A stretch of 64,000 nucleotides of DNA. Source: Orientallactaga sibirica (lineage: Eukaryota > Chordata > Mammalia > Rodentia > Dipodidae). The stretch spans positions 372,001-436,000 of the forward strand of contig JAEOAD010001943.1 in assembly GCA_036365145.1 (NCBI GenBank), given 5' to 3'. The position numbers were made by a program, and so were the translations under genes. The notes under the pieces were generated by a model. The model was not told the DNA's origin. It searched no databases and saw only the letters and a program-made list of their open reading frames with translations. Of the stretch, positions 49,606-62,300 are shown piece by piece (the stretch's first letter is position 1; the number at the start of each line of letters is the position of its first letter).

Positions 49606-51193
49606 GTGAAGAAAGCTAATTCGGTTCTAGAATTCAGTTGCTTTCCTACGAAGAGGGATGAGTGCAGCAAGTTTAAATTTTCATTGTAGTGTAATCTAAA
49701 AAGATGCACAACTTAATACATTGGCCTCATATCTAAAGTAGTTTCTTTAGAAAAGACACATCTTCAGTACCGAACACTGTACTGTGAAATAAGTTAATTC
49801 GCTTCTAGGAATCAGTTTAATTTCTACGAAGAAGGTTGAGTGCAGCAAGTTCAAACTTTCCTAGGTTGTGTAATCTAACAAGATATACAAGTTAGTGGAT
49901 TCGCCTCATTTCCAATGTAGTTTCTTTAGAAAAGAAACATCTTCAGTACTGAACACTGTACTGTGTGAAATAAGTTAATTCGGTTCTAGGAATCAGTTTA
50001 ATTTCTACGAAGATGGTTGAGTTCAGCAACTTCAAACTTTCCTTGTTAATGTATTCTAAAAGGATGGCCAAGTTAGCTGATTCACCTAATTTGTAAAGTA
50101 GTTTGTTGACAAAATTAACATCTTCATTGCCAAACATTGTACTGTGTGAAATAAGCTCATTCGGTACTAGGAATCACTTGCTTTCCTACAAAGAAGGTTG
50201 AGTGCAGCAAGTTCAAACTTTCCTTGTTAATGTAATCTAAAAATATGCACAACTTAGTAGATTGGCCTCATTTCCAAAGTAGTTTCTTTAGAAAAGAAAC
50301 ATCTTCAGTACCGAACACTGTACTGTGCGAAATGTTAATTCGCTTCTAGGATTCAGTTTAATTTCTACGAGACGGTTGAGTGCAGCAAGTTCAAACTTTC
50401 CTTGTTAATGTAATCTAAAAAGATGGCCAAGTTAGTAGATTCACATCATTTGTAAATTACTTTGTTGAGAAAAAAAAAACATCTTCATTGCAGAACATTG
50501 TACTGTGTGAAATAAGCTCATTCGGTTCTAGAAATCAGTTGCTTTCCAACAAAGAAGTTTGAGTGCAGCAAGTTCAAACTTTCCTAGTTAATGTAATCAG
50601 AAAAGATGCACAACTTAGTAGATTGGACTCATTTCTAAAGTAGTTTGTTTAGAAAACAAACATCTTCATTACCGAACATTGTACTATGTAAAATGATGTA
50701 GTTCGATTCTAGGAATCACTTGCTTTCCAACGAAGAACGTAGAGTGCAGCAAGTTCAAACTTTCTTAGTTTCTGTAATCTAACAAGATGTACAAGTTAGT
50801 GGATTTGCGTCGTTTCTAAAGAGGTTTCCTAAGAAAACAAACATCTTCAGTCCTGAACACTGTACTGTGTGAAATAAGTTAATTCGGTTCTAGGAATCAG
50901 TTTCCTTTCTACGAAGATGGTTGAGTGCAGCAAGTTCCATCTTTCCTTGTTAATGTAATCTAAAAAGATGGCCAAGTTAGCAGATTCACCTAATTTGTAA
51001 AGTAGTTTGTTGAGAAAATGAACATATTCATTGCCGAACATTATACTGTGTGAAATAAGCTCATTCGGTTCTAGTAATCACTTGCTTTCCTACAAAGAAG
51101 GTTGAGTGCAGCAAGTTCAAACTTTCCTTGTTAATGTAATCTATAAGGATGCACAACTTAGTATATTGGCCTCATTTCTAAAGTAGTTTGTTT
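49606..51193. repeat. Duplicated block E, copy 2 (partner at 45.1 kb)
   Basis: This is the partner of 45093-46680 at offset 4513, close to 25 monomers. Right of about 51193 the copies part: here GTTTGTTTAGAAAAC follows, while copy 1 has GTTTCTTGAGAAAAG. Left of 49606 they part at GTGTGAAGAAAGC versus GTGTAAAAAAAGC. The offset interval contains the SINE, so the nominal distance without it is about 24 monomers. Confidence 0.92.
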
Positions 51194-54100
51194 AGAAAAC
51201 AAACATCTTCATTACCGAACACTGTACTATGTGAAATGAGCTAGTTCGGTTCAAGGAATCACTTGCATTCCTACGAAGAACGTTGAGTGCAGCAAGTTCA
51301 ATCTTTCCCAGTTTGTGCAATCTAACAAGATGTACAAGTTAGTAGATTCGCGTCATTTCTAAAGTGCTTCCTTTAGAAAAGAAACATCTTCAGTTCTGAA
51401 CACTGTACTGTGTGAAATAAGTTAATTCGGTTCTAGGAATCGGTTTCCTTTCCATGAAGATGGTTGAGTGCAGCATGTTCAAACTTCCCTTGTTAACGTA
51501 ATCTGAAAAGATGGCCAAGTTAGCGGATTCACCTTATTTGTAAAGTAGTTTGTTGAGAAAATTAACATCTTCATTGCCGAACATTGTACTGTGTGAAATA
51601 AGCTCATTCGGTTCTAGGAATCACTTGGTTTCCTACAAGGAAGGTTGAGTGCAGCAGTTCAAACTTTCCTTGTTAATGTAATCTAAAAAGATGCACAACT
51701 TAGTAGATTTGCCTCATTTCTAAAGTAGTTTCTTTCGAAAAGATACATCTTCAGTACTGAACACTGTACTGTGTGAAATGTTAATTCGCTTCTAGGAATC
51801 AGTTTAATTTCTACGAATATGGCTGAGTGCAGCAAGTTCAAACTTTCCCTGTTAATGTAATCTAAAAAGATGGAAAAGTTAGGAGATTCGCCTCATTTGT
51901 AAAGTACTTTGTTGAGAAAACAAACATCTTCATTGTCGAACATTGTACTGTGTGAAATGAGCTCATACGGTTCTAGGAATCACTTGCTTTCCTACAAAGA
52001 AGGTTGAGTGCAGCAAGTTCAAACTTTCCCTGTTAATGTAATCTGAAAAGATGCTCAACTTAGTATATTGGCCTCATTTCTAAAGTAGTTTCTTTAGAAA
52101 AGAAACATTTTAAGTACCGAACACGGTACTGTATGAAATAAGTTAATTCGCTTCTAGGAATCAGTTTACTTTCTATGAAGAAGGTTGAGTGCAGAACGTT
52201 CAAATTTTCCTAGTTTGTGTAATCTTACAAGATGTACAAGTTAGTGGATTCGCCTCATTTCTAAAGTAGTTTCTTTAGAAAAGAAACATCTTCAGTACCA
52301 AACACGGTACTGTGTGAAATAAGTTAGTTCGCTTCTAGGAATCAGTTCAATTTCTACGAAGACGGTTGAGTGCAGGAAGTTCAAACTTTCCTTGTTTATG
52401 TAATCTCAAAAGATGGCCAACTTAGTAGATTCGCCTCATTTGTAAAGTAGTTTGTTGAGAATACAAACATCTTCATTGCCGAACATTGTAGTGTGTGAAA
52501 TAAGCTCATTCGGTTCTAGGAATCACTTGCTTTCCTACAAAGAAGGTTGAGTGCAGCAAGTTCAAACTTTCCTTGTTAATGTAATCTGAAAAGATGCCCA
52601 ACTTAGTAGATTGGCCTCATTTCTAAAGTAGTTTGTTTAGAAAACAAACATCTTCATTACCAAACACTGTATTATGTGAAATGAGCTAGTTCGGTTCAAC
52701 GAATCACTTGCTTTCCTACGAAGAAGGTTGAGTGCAGCAAGTTCAAACTTTCCTACTTTGTGTATTCTAAGAAGATGTACAAGTTAGTGGATTCACGTCG
52801 TTTCTAAAGTGGTTCCTTTAGAAAACAAACATCTTCAGTACTGAACAATGTACTGTGTGAAATAAGTTAATTCGGTTCTAGGAATGAGTTTCCTTTCCAC
52901 GAAGATGTTTGATTGCAGCAAGTTCAAACTTTCCTTGTTAATGTAATCTCAAAAGATGGCCAATTTAGCAGATTTACCTCATTTGTAAAGTAGTTTGTTG
53001 AGAAAATTAACATCTTCATTGCCGAACGTTGTTAATCCTTGTTAATGTAATCTAAAAAGATGCACAACTTAGTAAATTGGCCTCATTTCTAATGTAGTTT
53101 CTTTAGAAAAGAAACATCTTCAGTACCAAACACTGTACTGTGTGAAATGTTAATTCGCTTCTAGGAATCAGTTTAATTTCTACGAAGATGGTTCAGTGCA
53201 GCAAGTTCAAACTTTCCTTGTTAATGCAATCTAAAAAGATGGCCAAGTTAGGAGATTCGCCTCATTTGTTAAGTACTTTGTTGAGAAAATAAACATCTTT
53301 ATTGCTGAACATTGTACAGTGTGAAATAAGCTCATTCAGTTCTAGGAATCAGTTGCTTTTCTACAAAGAAGGTTGAGTGCAGCAAGTTTAAACTTTCCTT
53401 CTTAATGTAATCTGAAAAGATGCACAACTTAGTAGATTGACCTCATTTCTAAAGTAGTGTCTTTAGAAAAGAAACATCTTCAGTACCGAACAATGTACTG
53501 TGTGAAATAAGTTAATTTGCTTCTAGGAATCAGTTTAATTTCTACGAAGAAGGTTGAGTGCAGCATGTTCAAACTTTTCTAGTTTGTGTAATCTAACAAG
53601 ATGTACAAGTTAGTGGATTCGCCTCATTTCTAAAGTAGTTTCTTTAGAAAAGAAACATCTTCAGTACCAAACACTGTACTCTGTTAAATAAGTTAATTAG
53701 CTTCTAGGAATCAGTTTAATTTCTACAAAGACGGTTGAGTGCATCAAGTTCAAACTTTCATTGTTAATGTAATCGAAAAAGATCGCCAAGTTAGTAGATT
53801 CGGCTCATTTGTAAAGTAGTTTCTTGAGAAAACAAACATCTTCATTGCCAAACATTGTACTGTGTGAAATAAGCTCATTCGGTTCTAGGAATCAGTTGCT
53901 TTCCTACAAAGAAGGTTGAGTGCAGCAAGTTCAAACTTTTCTTGTTAATGTAATCTGAAAAGATGCACAACTAAGTAGATTGGCCTCATTTCTAAAGCAG
54001 TTTGTTTAGAAAACAAACATCTTCATTACCGAACACGGAACTATGTGAAATGAGCTAGTTCGGTTCTAGGAATCACTTGCTTTGCTTCGAAGAAGGTTGA

Positions 54101-56353
54101 GTGCAGCAAGTTCAAACTTTCCTAGTTTGTGTAATGTATCAAGATGTAGAAGTTAGTGGATTCTCCTCATTTCTAACGTAATTTCTTTAGAAAAGAAACA
54201 TCTTCAGTACCGAACACTGTACTATGTGAAATAAGTTAATTCGCTTCTAGGAACCAGTTTAATTTCTACAAAGATGGTTGAGTGCAGCAAGTTCAAACTT
54301 TCCTTGCTAATGTAATCTAAAAAGATGTCCAAGTTAGTAGATTCGCCTCATTTGTAAGGTAGTTTTTTGAGAAAACAAATATCTTCATTGCCAAATATTG
54401 TACTATGTGAAATAAGCTCATTTGGTTTTAGGAATCAGTTGCTTTCCTACAAAGAAGGTTGAGTGAAGCAAGTTCAAATGTTCCTTGATTGTGTAATCTG
54501 AAAAGATGCACAACTTAGTAGATTGGACTCTTTTCTAACGTAGTTTGTTTAGAAAACAAACATCTTCATTACCGAACACGATACTATGTAAAATGATGTA
54601 GTTTGATTCTAGGAATAACTTGCCTTCCTACGAAGAAGGGTGAGTGCAGCAAGTTCAAACTTTCCTAGTTTGTGTAATCTAACAAGATGTACAAGTTAGT
54701 GGATTCGTGTCGTTTCTAAAGTGGTTTCTTTAGAAAACAATCATCTTCAGTACCGAACATTGTACTGTGTGAAATAAGTTAATTCACTTCTAGGAATCAG
54801 TTTAATTTCTACGAAGAAGGTTGAGTGCAGCAAGTTCAAATTTTCCTAGTTTGTGTAATCTAACAAGATGTACAAGTTAGTGCTTTCGCCTCATTTCTAA
54901 CGTAGTTCCTTTAGAAAAGAAACATCTTCGGTACCAAACACTGTACTGTGTGAAATAATTAATTCGCTTCTAGGATTCATTTTCCTTTCTACGAAGATGG
55001 TTGAGTTTAGCAAGTTCAAACTTTCCTTGTTAATGTAATCTAAAAAGATGTCCAAGTTAGTAGATTTGCCTCATTGGTAAAGTAGTTTGTTGAGAAAACA
55101 AACATCTTCTTTGCCGAACATTGTACTGTGTGAAATGAGCTCATTCGGTTTTAGAAATCAGTTGCTATCCTACAAAGAAGGTTGAGTGGAGCAAGGTCAT
55201 ACGTTCCTTGTTAATGTAATCTAAAAAGATGCACAACTTAGTTGATTGGCCTCATTTCTAAAGTTCTTTGTTTAGAAAACAAACATCTTCATTACCAAAC
55301 ACTGTACTATGTGAAATGAGCTAGTTCGGTTCTAGGAATCACTTGCTTTCCTAAGAAGAAGGTTGAGTGCAGCAAGTTCAAATTTTCCTTGTTAATGTAA
55401 TCAAAAAAGGTGCACAACGTAGTAGATTGGCCTCATTTCTAAAGTAGTTTCTTTAGAAAAGAAACATCTTCAGTACCAAACACTGTACTGTGTGAAATGT
55501 TAATTAGCTTCTAGGAATCAGTTTAATTTCTACGAAGATGATTGAGTGCAGCAAGTTCAAACTGTCCTTGTTAATGTAATCTAAAAAGATGGCCAAGGTA
55601 GGAGATTCGCCTCATTTGTAAAGTACATTGTTGAGAAAACAAACATCTTCATTGCCGAACATTGTACTGTGTGGAATAAGCTCATTCGTTTCTATGAATC
55701 AGTTGCTTTCCTACAAAGAAGGTTGAGTGCAGCAAGTTGAAACTTTCCTTGTTAATGTAATCTAAAAAATGCACAACTGAGTAGATTGGCCTTATTTCCA
55801 AAGTAGTGTGTTTAGAAAACAAACATATTCCTTTCCGAACACGGTACTATGTGAAATGACCTAGTTCGGTTCTAGGAATCACTTGCTTTCCTACGAAGAT
55901 GGTTGAGTGCAGCATGTTCAAACTTGACTAGTTTGTGTAATCTAACAAGATGTACAAGTTAGTGAATTCGCGTCATTTCTAAAGTGGTTCCTTTAGAAAA
56001 GAAACATCTTCAGTACCGAACACTGTACTGTTTGAAATAAGATAATTTGGTTCTAGGAATCAGTTTCCTTTCTACGATGACTGTTGAGTTTTGCATGTTC
56101 AAACTTTCCTTGTTAATGTAATCTAAAACGATGTCCAAGTTAGTAGATTCGCCTCATATCTAAAGTAGTGTCTTTAGAAAACAAACCTTCATTGCCAAAC
56201 GTACTGTGTGAAATGACCTATTTCGGTTCTAGGAATCAGTTTGCTTTCTACGAAGAAGGTTGAGTTTAGCAAGTTCAAACTTTCCTTGTTAATGTAATCT
56301 AAGAAGATGTCCAAGTTAGTAGATTTGCCTCATTTTTAAATTAGTTTGTTGAG
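51194..56353. repeat. Diverged satellite, mixed classes
   Basis: About 29 monomers of the old classes. From 54546 to about 55765 it repeats 47761-48978. 52.56-53.03 kb pairs with 34.2-34.7 kb. A partial monomer near 53030 and a truncated one at the right end break the 180-bp register. No genes or interspersed elements were found. Confidence 0.9.
53020..53050. repeat. Truncated monomer
   Basis: GCCGAACGTTGTTAAT is followed at once by CCTTGTTAATGTAATC. Roughly 90 bp of the usual monomer, from TACTGTGTGAAAT to the AACTTT before CCTTG, is absent. GTTAAT stands on both sides of the join, so a short direct repeat may have guided the deletion. Confidence 0.85.
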
Positions 56354-56366
56354 TTTCCTTGTTAAT
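56340..56366. repeat. Truncated monomer at a zone boundary
   Basis: TTAGTTTGTTGAG joins TTTCCTTGTTAATG at 56353/56354, removing about 120 bp. The break coincides with a change in character: left of it monomers carry many private substitutions, right of it they are close to class consensus. In the related monomer near 62565-62600 the sequence continues normally through AAAACAAACATC, so the deletion is specific to this site. Confidence 0.85.
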
Positions 56367-59300
56367 GTAATCTAAAAAGATGCCAAGTTAGTAGATTCAC
56401 CTCATTTGTAAAGTAGTTTGTTTAGAAAACAAACATCTTCATTGCCAAACATTGTACTGTGTGAAATAAGCTAATTTGGTTCTAGGAATCACTTGCTTTC
56501 CTACAAAAGAAGGTTGAGTGCAGCAAGTTCAAACTTTCCTTGTTAATGTAATCTAAAAGATGTACAAGTTAGTGGATTGGCCTCATTTCTAAAGTAGTTT
56601 CTTTAGAAAAGAAACATCTTCAGTACCAAACACTGTACTGTGTGAAATAAGTTAATTAGGTTCTAGGAATCAGTTTAATTTTCTACGAAGATGGTTGAGT
56701 GCAGCAAGTTCAAACTTTCCTTGTTAATGTAATCTAAAAAGATGGCCAAGTTAGTAGATTCACCTCATTTGTAAAGTAGTTTGTTGAGAAAACAAACATC
56801 TTCATTGCCGAACATTGTACTGTGTGAAATAAGCTCATTTGGTTCTAGGAATCAGTTGCTTTCCTACAAAGAAGGTTGAGTGCAGCAAGTTCAAACTTTC
56901 CTTGTTAATGTAATCTAAAAAGATGCACAAGTTAGTAGATTGGCCTCATTTCTAAAGTAGTTTGTTTAGAAAACAAACATCTTCATTACCGAACATTGTA
57001 CTGTGTGAAATAAGCTAGTTCGGTTCTAGGAATCACTTGCTTTCTACGAAGAAGGTTGAGTGCAGCAAGTTCAAACTTTCCTTAGTTTGTGTAATCTAAC
57101 AAGATGTACAAGTTAGTGGATTTGCCTCATTTCTAAAGTAGTTTCTTTAGAAAACAAACATCTTCAGTACTGAACACTGTACTGTGTGAAATAAGCTAAT
57201 TCCAGGGTTCTAGGAATCAGTTTTCTTTCTACAAAGATGGTTGAGTGCAGCAAGTTCAAACTTTCCTTGTTAATGTAATCTAAAAGATGTACAAGTTAGT
57301 AGATTTGCCTCATTTGTAAAGTAGTTTGTTGAGAAAACAAACATCTTCATTGCCAAACATTGTACTGTGTGAAATAAGCTCATTCGGTTCTAGGAATCAG
57401 TTGCTTTCCTACAAAGAAGGTTGAGTGCAGCAAGTTCAAACTTTCCTTGTTAATGTAATCTAAAAAGATGCACAACTTAGTAGATTGGCCTCATTTCTAA
57501 AGTAGTTTGTTTAGAAAACAAACATCTTCATTGCCTAACATTGTACTATGTAAAATGATGTAGTTTGATTCTAGGAATAACTTGCTTTCCTACGAAGAAG
57601 GTTGAGTGCAGCAAGTTCAAACTTTCCTAGTTTGTGTAATCTAACAAGATGTACAAGTTAGTAGATTTGTGTCATTTCTAAAGTAGTTTTCTTTAGAAAA
57701 CAAACATCTTCGAACATTGTACTGTGTGAAATAAGTTAATTCACTTCTATTAATCAGATTCTTTCTACGAAGAAGGTTGAGTGCAGCAAGTTCAAATTTT
57801 CCTAGTTTGTGTAATCTAACAAGATGTACAAGTTAGTAGTTTGGCCTCATTTCTAACGTAGTTCTTTTAGAAAAGAAACATCTTCAGTACAAAACACTGT
57901 ACTGTGTGAAATAAGTTAATTTGCTTCTAGGAATCAGTTTAATTTCTACAAAGATGGTTGAGTTTAGCAAGTTCAAACTTTCCTTGTTAATGTAATCTAA
58001 AAAGATGTCCAAGTTAGTAGATTTGCCTCATTGGTAAAGTAGTTTGTTGAGAAAACAAACATCTTCTTTACGAACATTGTACTGTGTGAAATAAGCTAAT
58101 TCGGTTCTAGGAATCAGTTGCTTTCCTACAAAGAAGGTTGAGTGCAGCAAGTTCAAACTTTCCTTGTTAATGTAATCTAAAAAGATGCACAACTTAGTTG
58201 ATTGGCCTCATTTCTAAAGTAGTTTGTTTAGAAAACAAACATCTTCTTTATCAAACACTGTACTATGTGAAATGAGCTAGTTCGGTTCTAGGAATCACTT
58301 GCTTTCCTAAGAAGAAGGTTGAGTGCAGCAAGTTCAAATTTTCCTTGTTAATGTAATCTAAAAGATGCACAACTTAGTAGATTGGCCTCATTTCTAAAGT
58401 AGTTTCTTTAGAAAAGAAACATCTTCAGTACCAAACACTGTACTGTGTGAAATAAGTTAATTAGCTTCTAGGAATCATTTTAATTTCTACGAAGATGATT
58501 GAGTGCAGCAAGTTCAAACTTTCCTTGTTAATGTAATCTAAAAAGATGGCCAAGTTAGTAGATTCGCCTCATTTGTAAAGTAGTTTGTTGAGAAAACAAA
58601 CATCTTCATTGCCGAACATTGTACTGTGTGAAATAAGCTCATTCAGTTTCTAGGAATCAGTTGCTTTCCTACTAAAAAAGAAGGTTGAGTGCAGCAAGTT
58701 CAAACTTTCCTTGTTAATGTAATCTCTAAAAAGATGCACAACTTAGTAGATTGGCCTCATTTCTAAAGTAGTTTGTTTAGAAAACAAACATCTTCATTAC
58801 CGAACACTGTACTATGTGAAATAAGCTAGTTCGGTTCTAGGAATCACTTGCTTTCCTACGAAGAAGGTTGAGTGCAGCAAGTTCAAACTTTCCTTGTTAA
58901 TGTAATCTAAAAAGATGCACAAGTTAGTAGATTGGCCTCATTTCTAAAGTAGTTTCTTTAGAAAAGAAACATCTTCAGTACCAAACATTGTACTGTGTGA
59001 AATAAGTTAATTCGGTTCTAGGAATCAGTTTAATTTCTACGAAGATGGTTGAGTGCAGCAAGTTCAAACTTTCCTTGTTAATGTAATCTAAAAGATGGCC
59101 AAGTTAGTAGATTGGACTCATTTCTAAAGTAGTTTGTTGAGAAAAACAAACATCTTCATTACCAAACATTGTACTGTGTGAAAAAAGCTAATTCGGTTCT
59201 AGGAATCAGTTGCTTTCCTCTGAAAGAGGGTTGAGTGCAGCAAGTTCAAACTTTCATTGTTAATGTAATCTAAAAAGATGCACAAGTTAGTAGATTGGCC

Positions 59301-62300
59301 TCATTTCTAAAGTAGTTTCTTGAGAAAACAAACATCTTCAGTACCGAACACTGTACTGTGTGAAAAATAAGTTAATTCGGTTCTAGGAATCAGTTTAATT
59401 TCTACAAAGAAGGTTGAGTGCAGCAAGTTCAAACTTTCCTTGTTAATGTAATCTAAAAAGATATACAAGTTAGTGGATTCGCCTCATTTGTAAAGTAGTT
59501 TCTTTAGAAAAGAAACATCTTCATTACTGAACATTGTACTGTGTGAAATAAGCTAATTCGGTTCTAGGAATCAGTTTAATTTCTACGAAGAAGGTTGAGT
59601 GCAGCAAGTTCAAACTTTCCTTGTTAATGTAATCTAAAAAGATGGCCAAGTTAGTAGATTCACCTCATTTGTAAAGTAGTTTGTTGAGAAAACAAACATC
59701 TTCATTGCCAAACATTGTACTGTGTGAAATAAGCTAATTTGGTTCTAGGAATCACTTTAATTTCCTACAAAGAAGGTTGAGTGCAGCAAGTTCAAACTTT
59801 CCTTGTTAATGTAATCTAAAAAGATGCACAACTTAGTGGATTGGCCTCATTTCTAAAGTAGTTTCTTTAGAAAAGAAACATCTTCAGTACAAACACTGTA
59901 CTGTGTGAAATAAGTTAATTTGCTTCTAGGATTCAGTTTAATTTCTACAAAGACGGTTGAGTGCAGCAAGTTCAAACTTTCCTTGTTAATGTAATCTAAA
60001 AAGATGTACAAGTTAGTAGATTCGGCTCATTTGTAAAGTAGTTTGTTGAGAAAACAAACATCTTCATTGCCAAACATTGTACTGTGTGAAATAAGCTCAT
60101 TCGGTTCTAGGAAATCAGTTGCTTTCCTACAAAGAAGGTTGAGTGCAGCAAGTTCAAACTTTCCTTGTTAATGTAATCTAAAAAGATGCACAACTTAGTA
60201 GATTGGCCTCATTTCTAAAGTAGTTTGTTTAGAAAACAAACATCTTCATTACCAACACTGTACTGTGTGAAATGAGCTAGTTCGGTTCTAGGAATCACTT
60301 GCTTTCCAACGAAGAAGGTTGAGTGCAGCAAGTTCAAACTTTCCTAGTTTGTGTAATCTAACAAGATGTACAAGTTAGTGGATTTGCCTCATTTCTAAAG
60401 AGGTTTCTTTAGAAAACAAACATCTTCAGTCCTGAACACTGTACTGTGTGAAATAAGTTAATTCGGTTCTAGGAATCAGTTTAATTTCTACGAAGATGGT
60501 TGAGTGCAGCAAGTTCAAACTTTCCTTGTTAATGTAATCTAAAAAGATGGCCAAGTTAGTAGATTCACCTCATTTGTAAAGTAGTTTGTTGAGAAAACAA
60601 ACATCTTCATTGCCAAACATTGTACTGTGTGAAATAAGCTCATTTGGGTTTAGGAATCAGTTGCTTTCCTACAAAGAAGGTTGAGTGCAGCAAGTTCAAA
60701 CTTTCCTTGTTAATGTAATCTAAAAAGATGCACAACTTAGTAGATTGGCCTCATTTCTAAAGTAGTTTGTTTAGAAAACAAACATCTTCATTACGAACAC
60801 TGTACTATGTAAAATGAGCTAGTTTGGTTCTAGGAATCACTTGCCTTTCTACGAAGAAGGTTGAGTGCAGCAAGTTCAAACTTTCCTAGTTTGTGTAATC
60901 TAACAAGATGTACAAGTTAGTAGATTCACCTCATTTCTAAAGTAGTTTCTTTAGAAAACAATCATCTTCAGTTCTGAACATTGTACTGTGTGAAATAAGT
61001 TAATTCGGTTCTAGGAATCAGTTTAATTTCTATGAAGAAGGTTGAGTGCAGCAAGTTCAAATTTTCCTAGTTTGTGTAATCTAACAAGATGTACAAGTTA
61101 GTGATTCACCTCATTTCTAAAGTAGTTTCTTTAGAAAAGAAACATCTTCATTACCAAACACTGTACTGTGTGAAATAAATTAATTCGGTTCTAGGAATCA
61201 TTTTCTTTTCTACAAAGATGGTTGAGTGCAGCAAGTTCAAACTTTCCTTGTTAATGTAATCTAAAAAGATGCACAAGTTAGTAGATTTGCCTCATTTCTA
61301 AAGTAGTTTGTTGAGAAAACAAACATCTTCTTTACTGAACATTGTACTGTGTGAAATGAGCTCATTCGGTTTTAGGAATCAGTTGCTTTCCTACAAAGAA
61401 GGTTGAGTGCAGCAAGTTCAAACTTTCCTTGTTAATGTAATCTAAAAAGATGCACAAGTTAGTAGATTGGCCTCATTTCTAAAGTTCTTTGTTTAGAAAA
61501 CAAACATCTTCATTACCAAACATTGTACTGTGTGAAATAAGCTAATTCGGTTCTAGGAATCACTTGCTTTCCTACAAAGAAGGTTGAGTGCAGCAAGTTC
61601 AAACTTTCCTTGTTAATGTAATCAAAAAGATGCACAAGTTAGTAGATTGGCCTCATTTCTAAAGTAGTTTCTTTAGAAAAAGAAACATCTTTCAGTACCA
61701 AACATTGTACTGTGTGAAATGTTAATTAGGTTCTAGGAATCAGTTTAATTTCTACGAAGATGGTTGAGTGCAGCAAGTTCAAACTTTCCTTGTTAATGTA
61801 ATCTAAAAAGATGGCCAAGTTAGTAGATTCGCCTCATTTGTAAAGTAGTTTGTTGAGAAAACAAACATCTTCATTGCGAACATTGTACTGTGTGAAATAA
61901 GCTCATTCGTTTTCTATGAATCAGTTGCTTTCCTACAAAGAAGGTTGAGTGCAGCAAGTTCAAACTTTCCTTGTTAATGTAATCTAAAAATGCACAACTT
62001 AGTAGATTGGCCTCATTTCTAAAGTAGTTTGTTTAGAAAACAAACATCTTCATTTCTGAACATTGTACTATGTGAAATAAGCTAGTTCGGTTCTAGGAAT
62101 CACTTGCTTTCCTACAAAGATGGTTGAGTGCAGCAAGTTCAAACTTTCCTAGTTAATGTAATCTAACAAGATGTACAAGTTAGTAGATTTGGCCTCATTT
62201 CTAAAGTAGTTTCTTTAGAAAACAAACATCTTCATTACCGAACACTGTACTGTGTGAAATAAGATAATTTGGTTCTAGGAATCAGTTTCCTTTCTACGAA

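Noticed and set aside
45430..51041. Four similar antisense open frames (45430, 46334, 49943, 50847)
   Set aside because: Their similarity follows from the 4513-bp duplication and from shared monomer sequence. Substitutions show no evident sparing of codons, and the frames cover the repeat unit itself.
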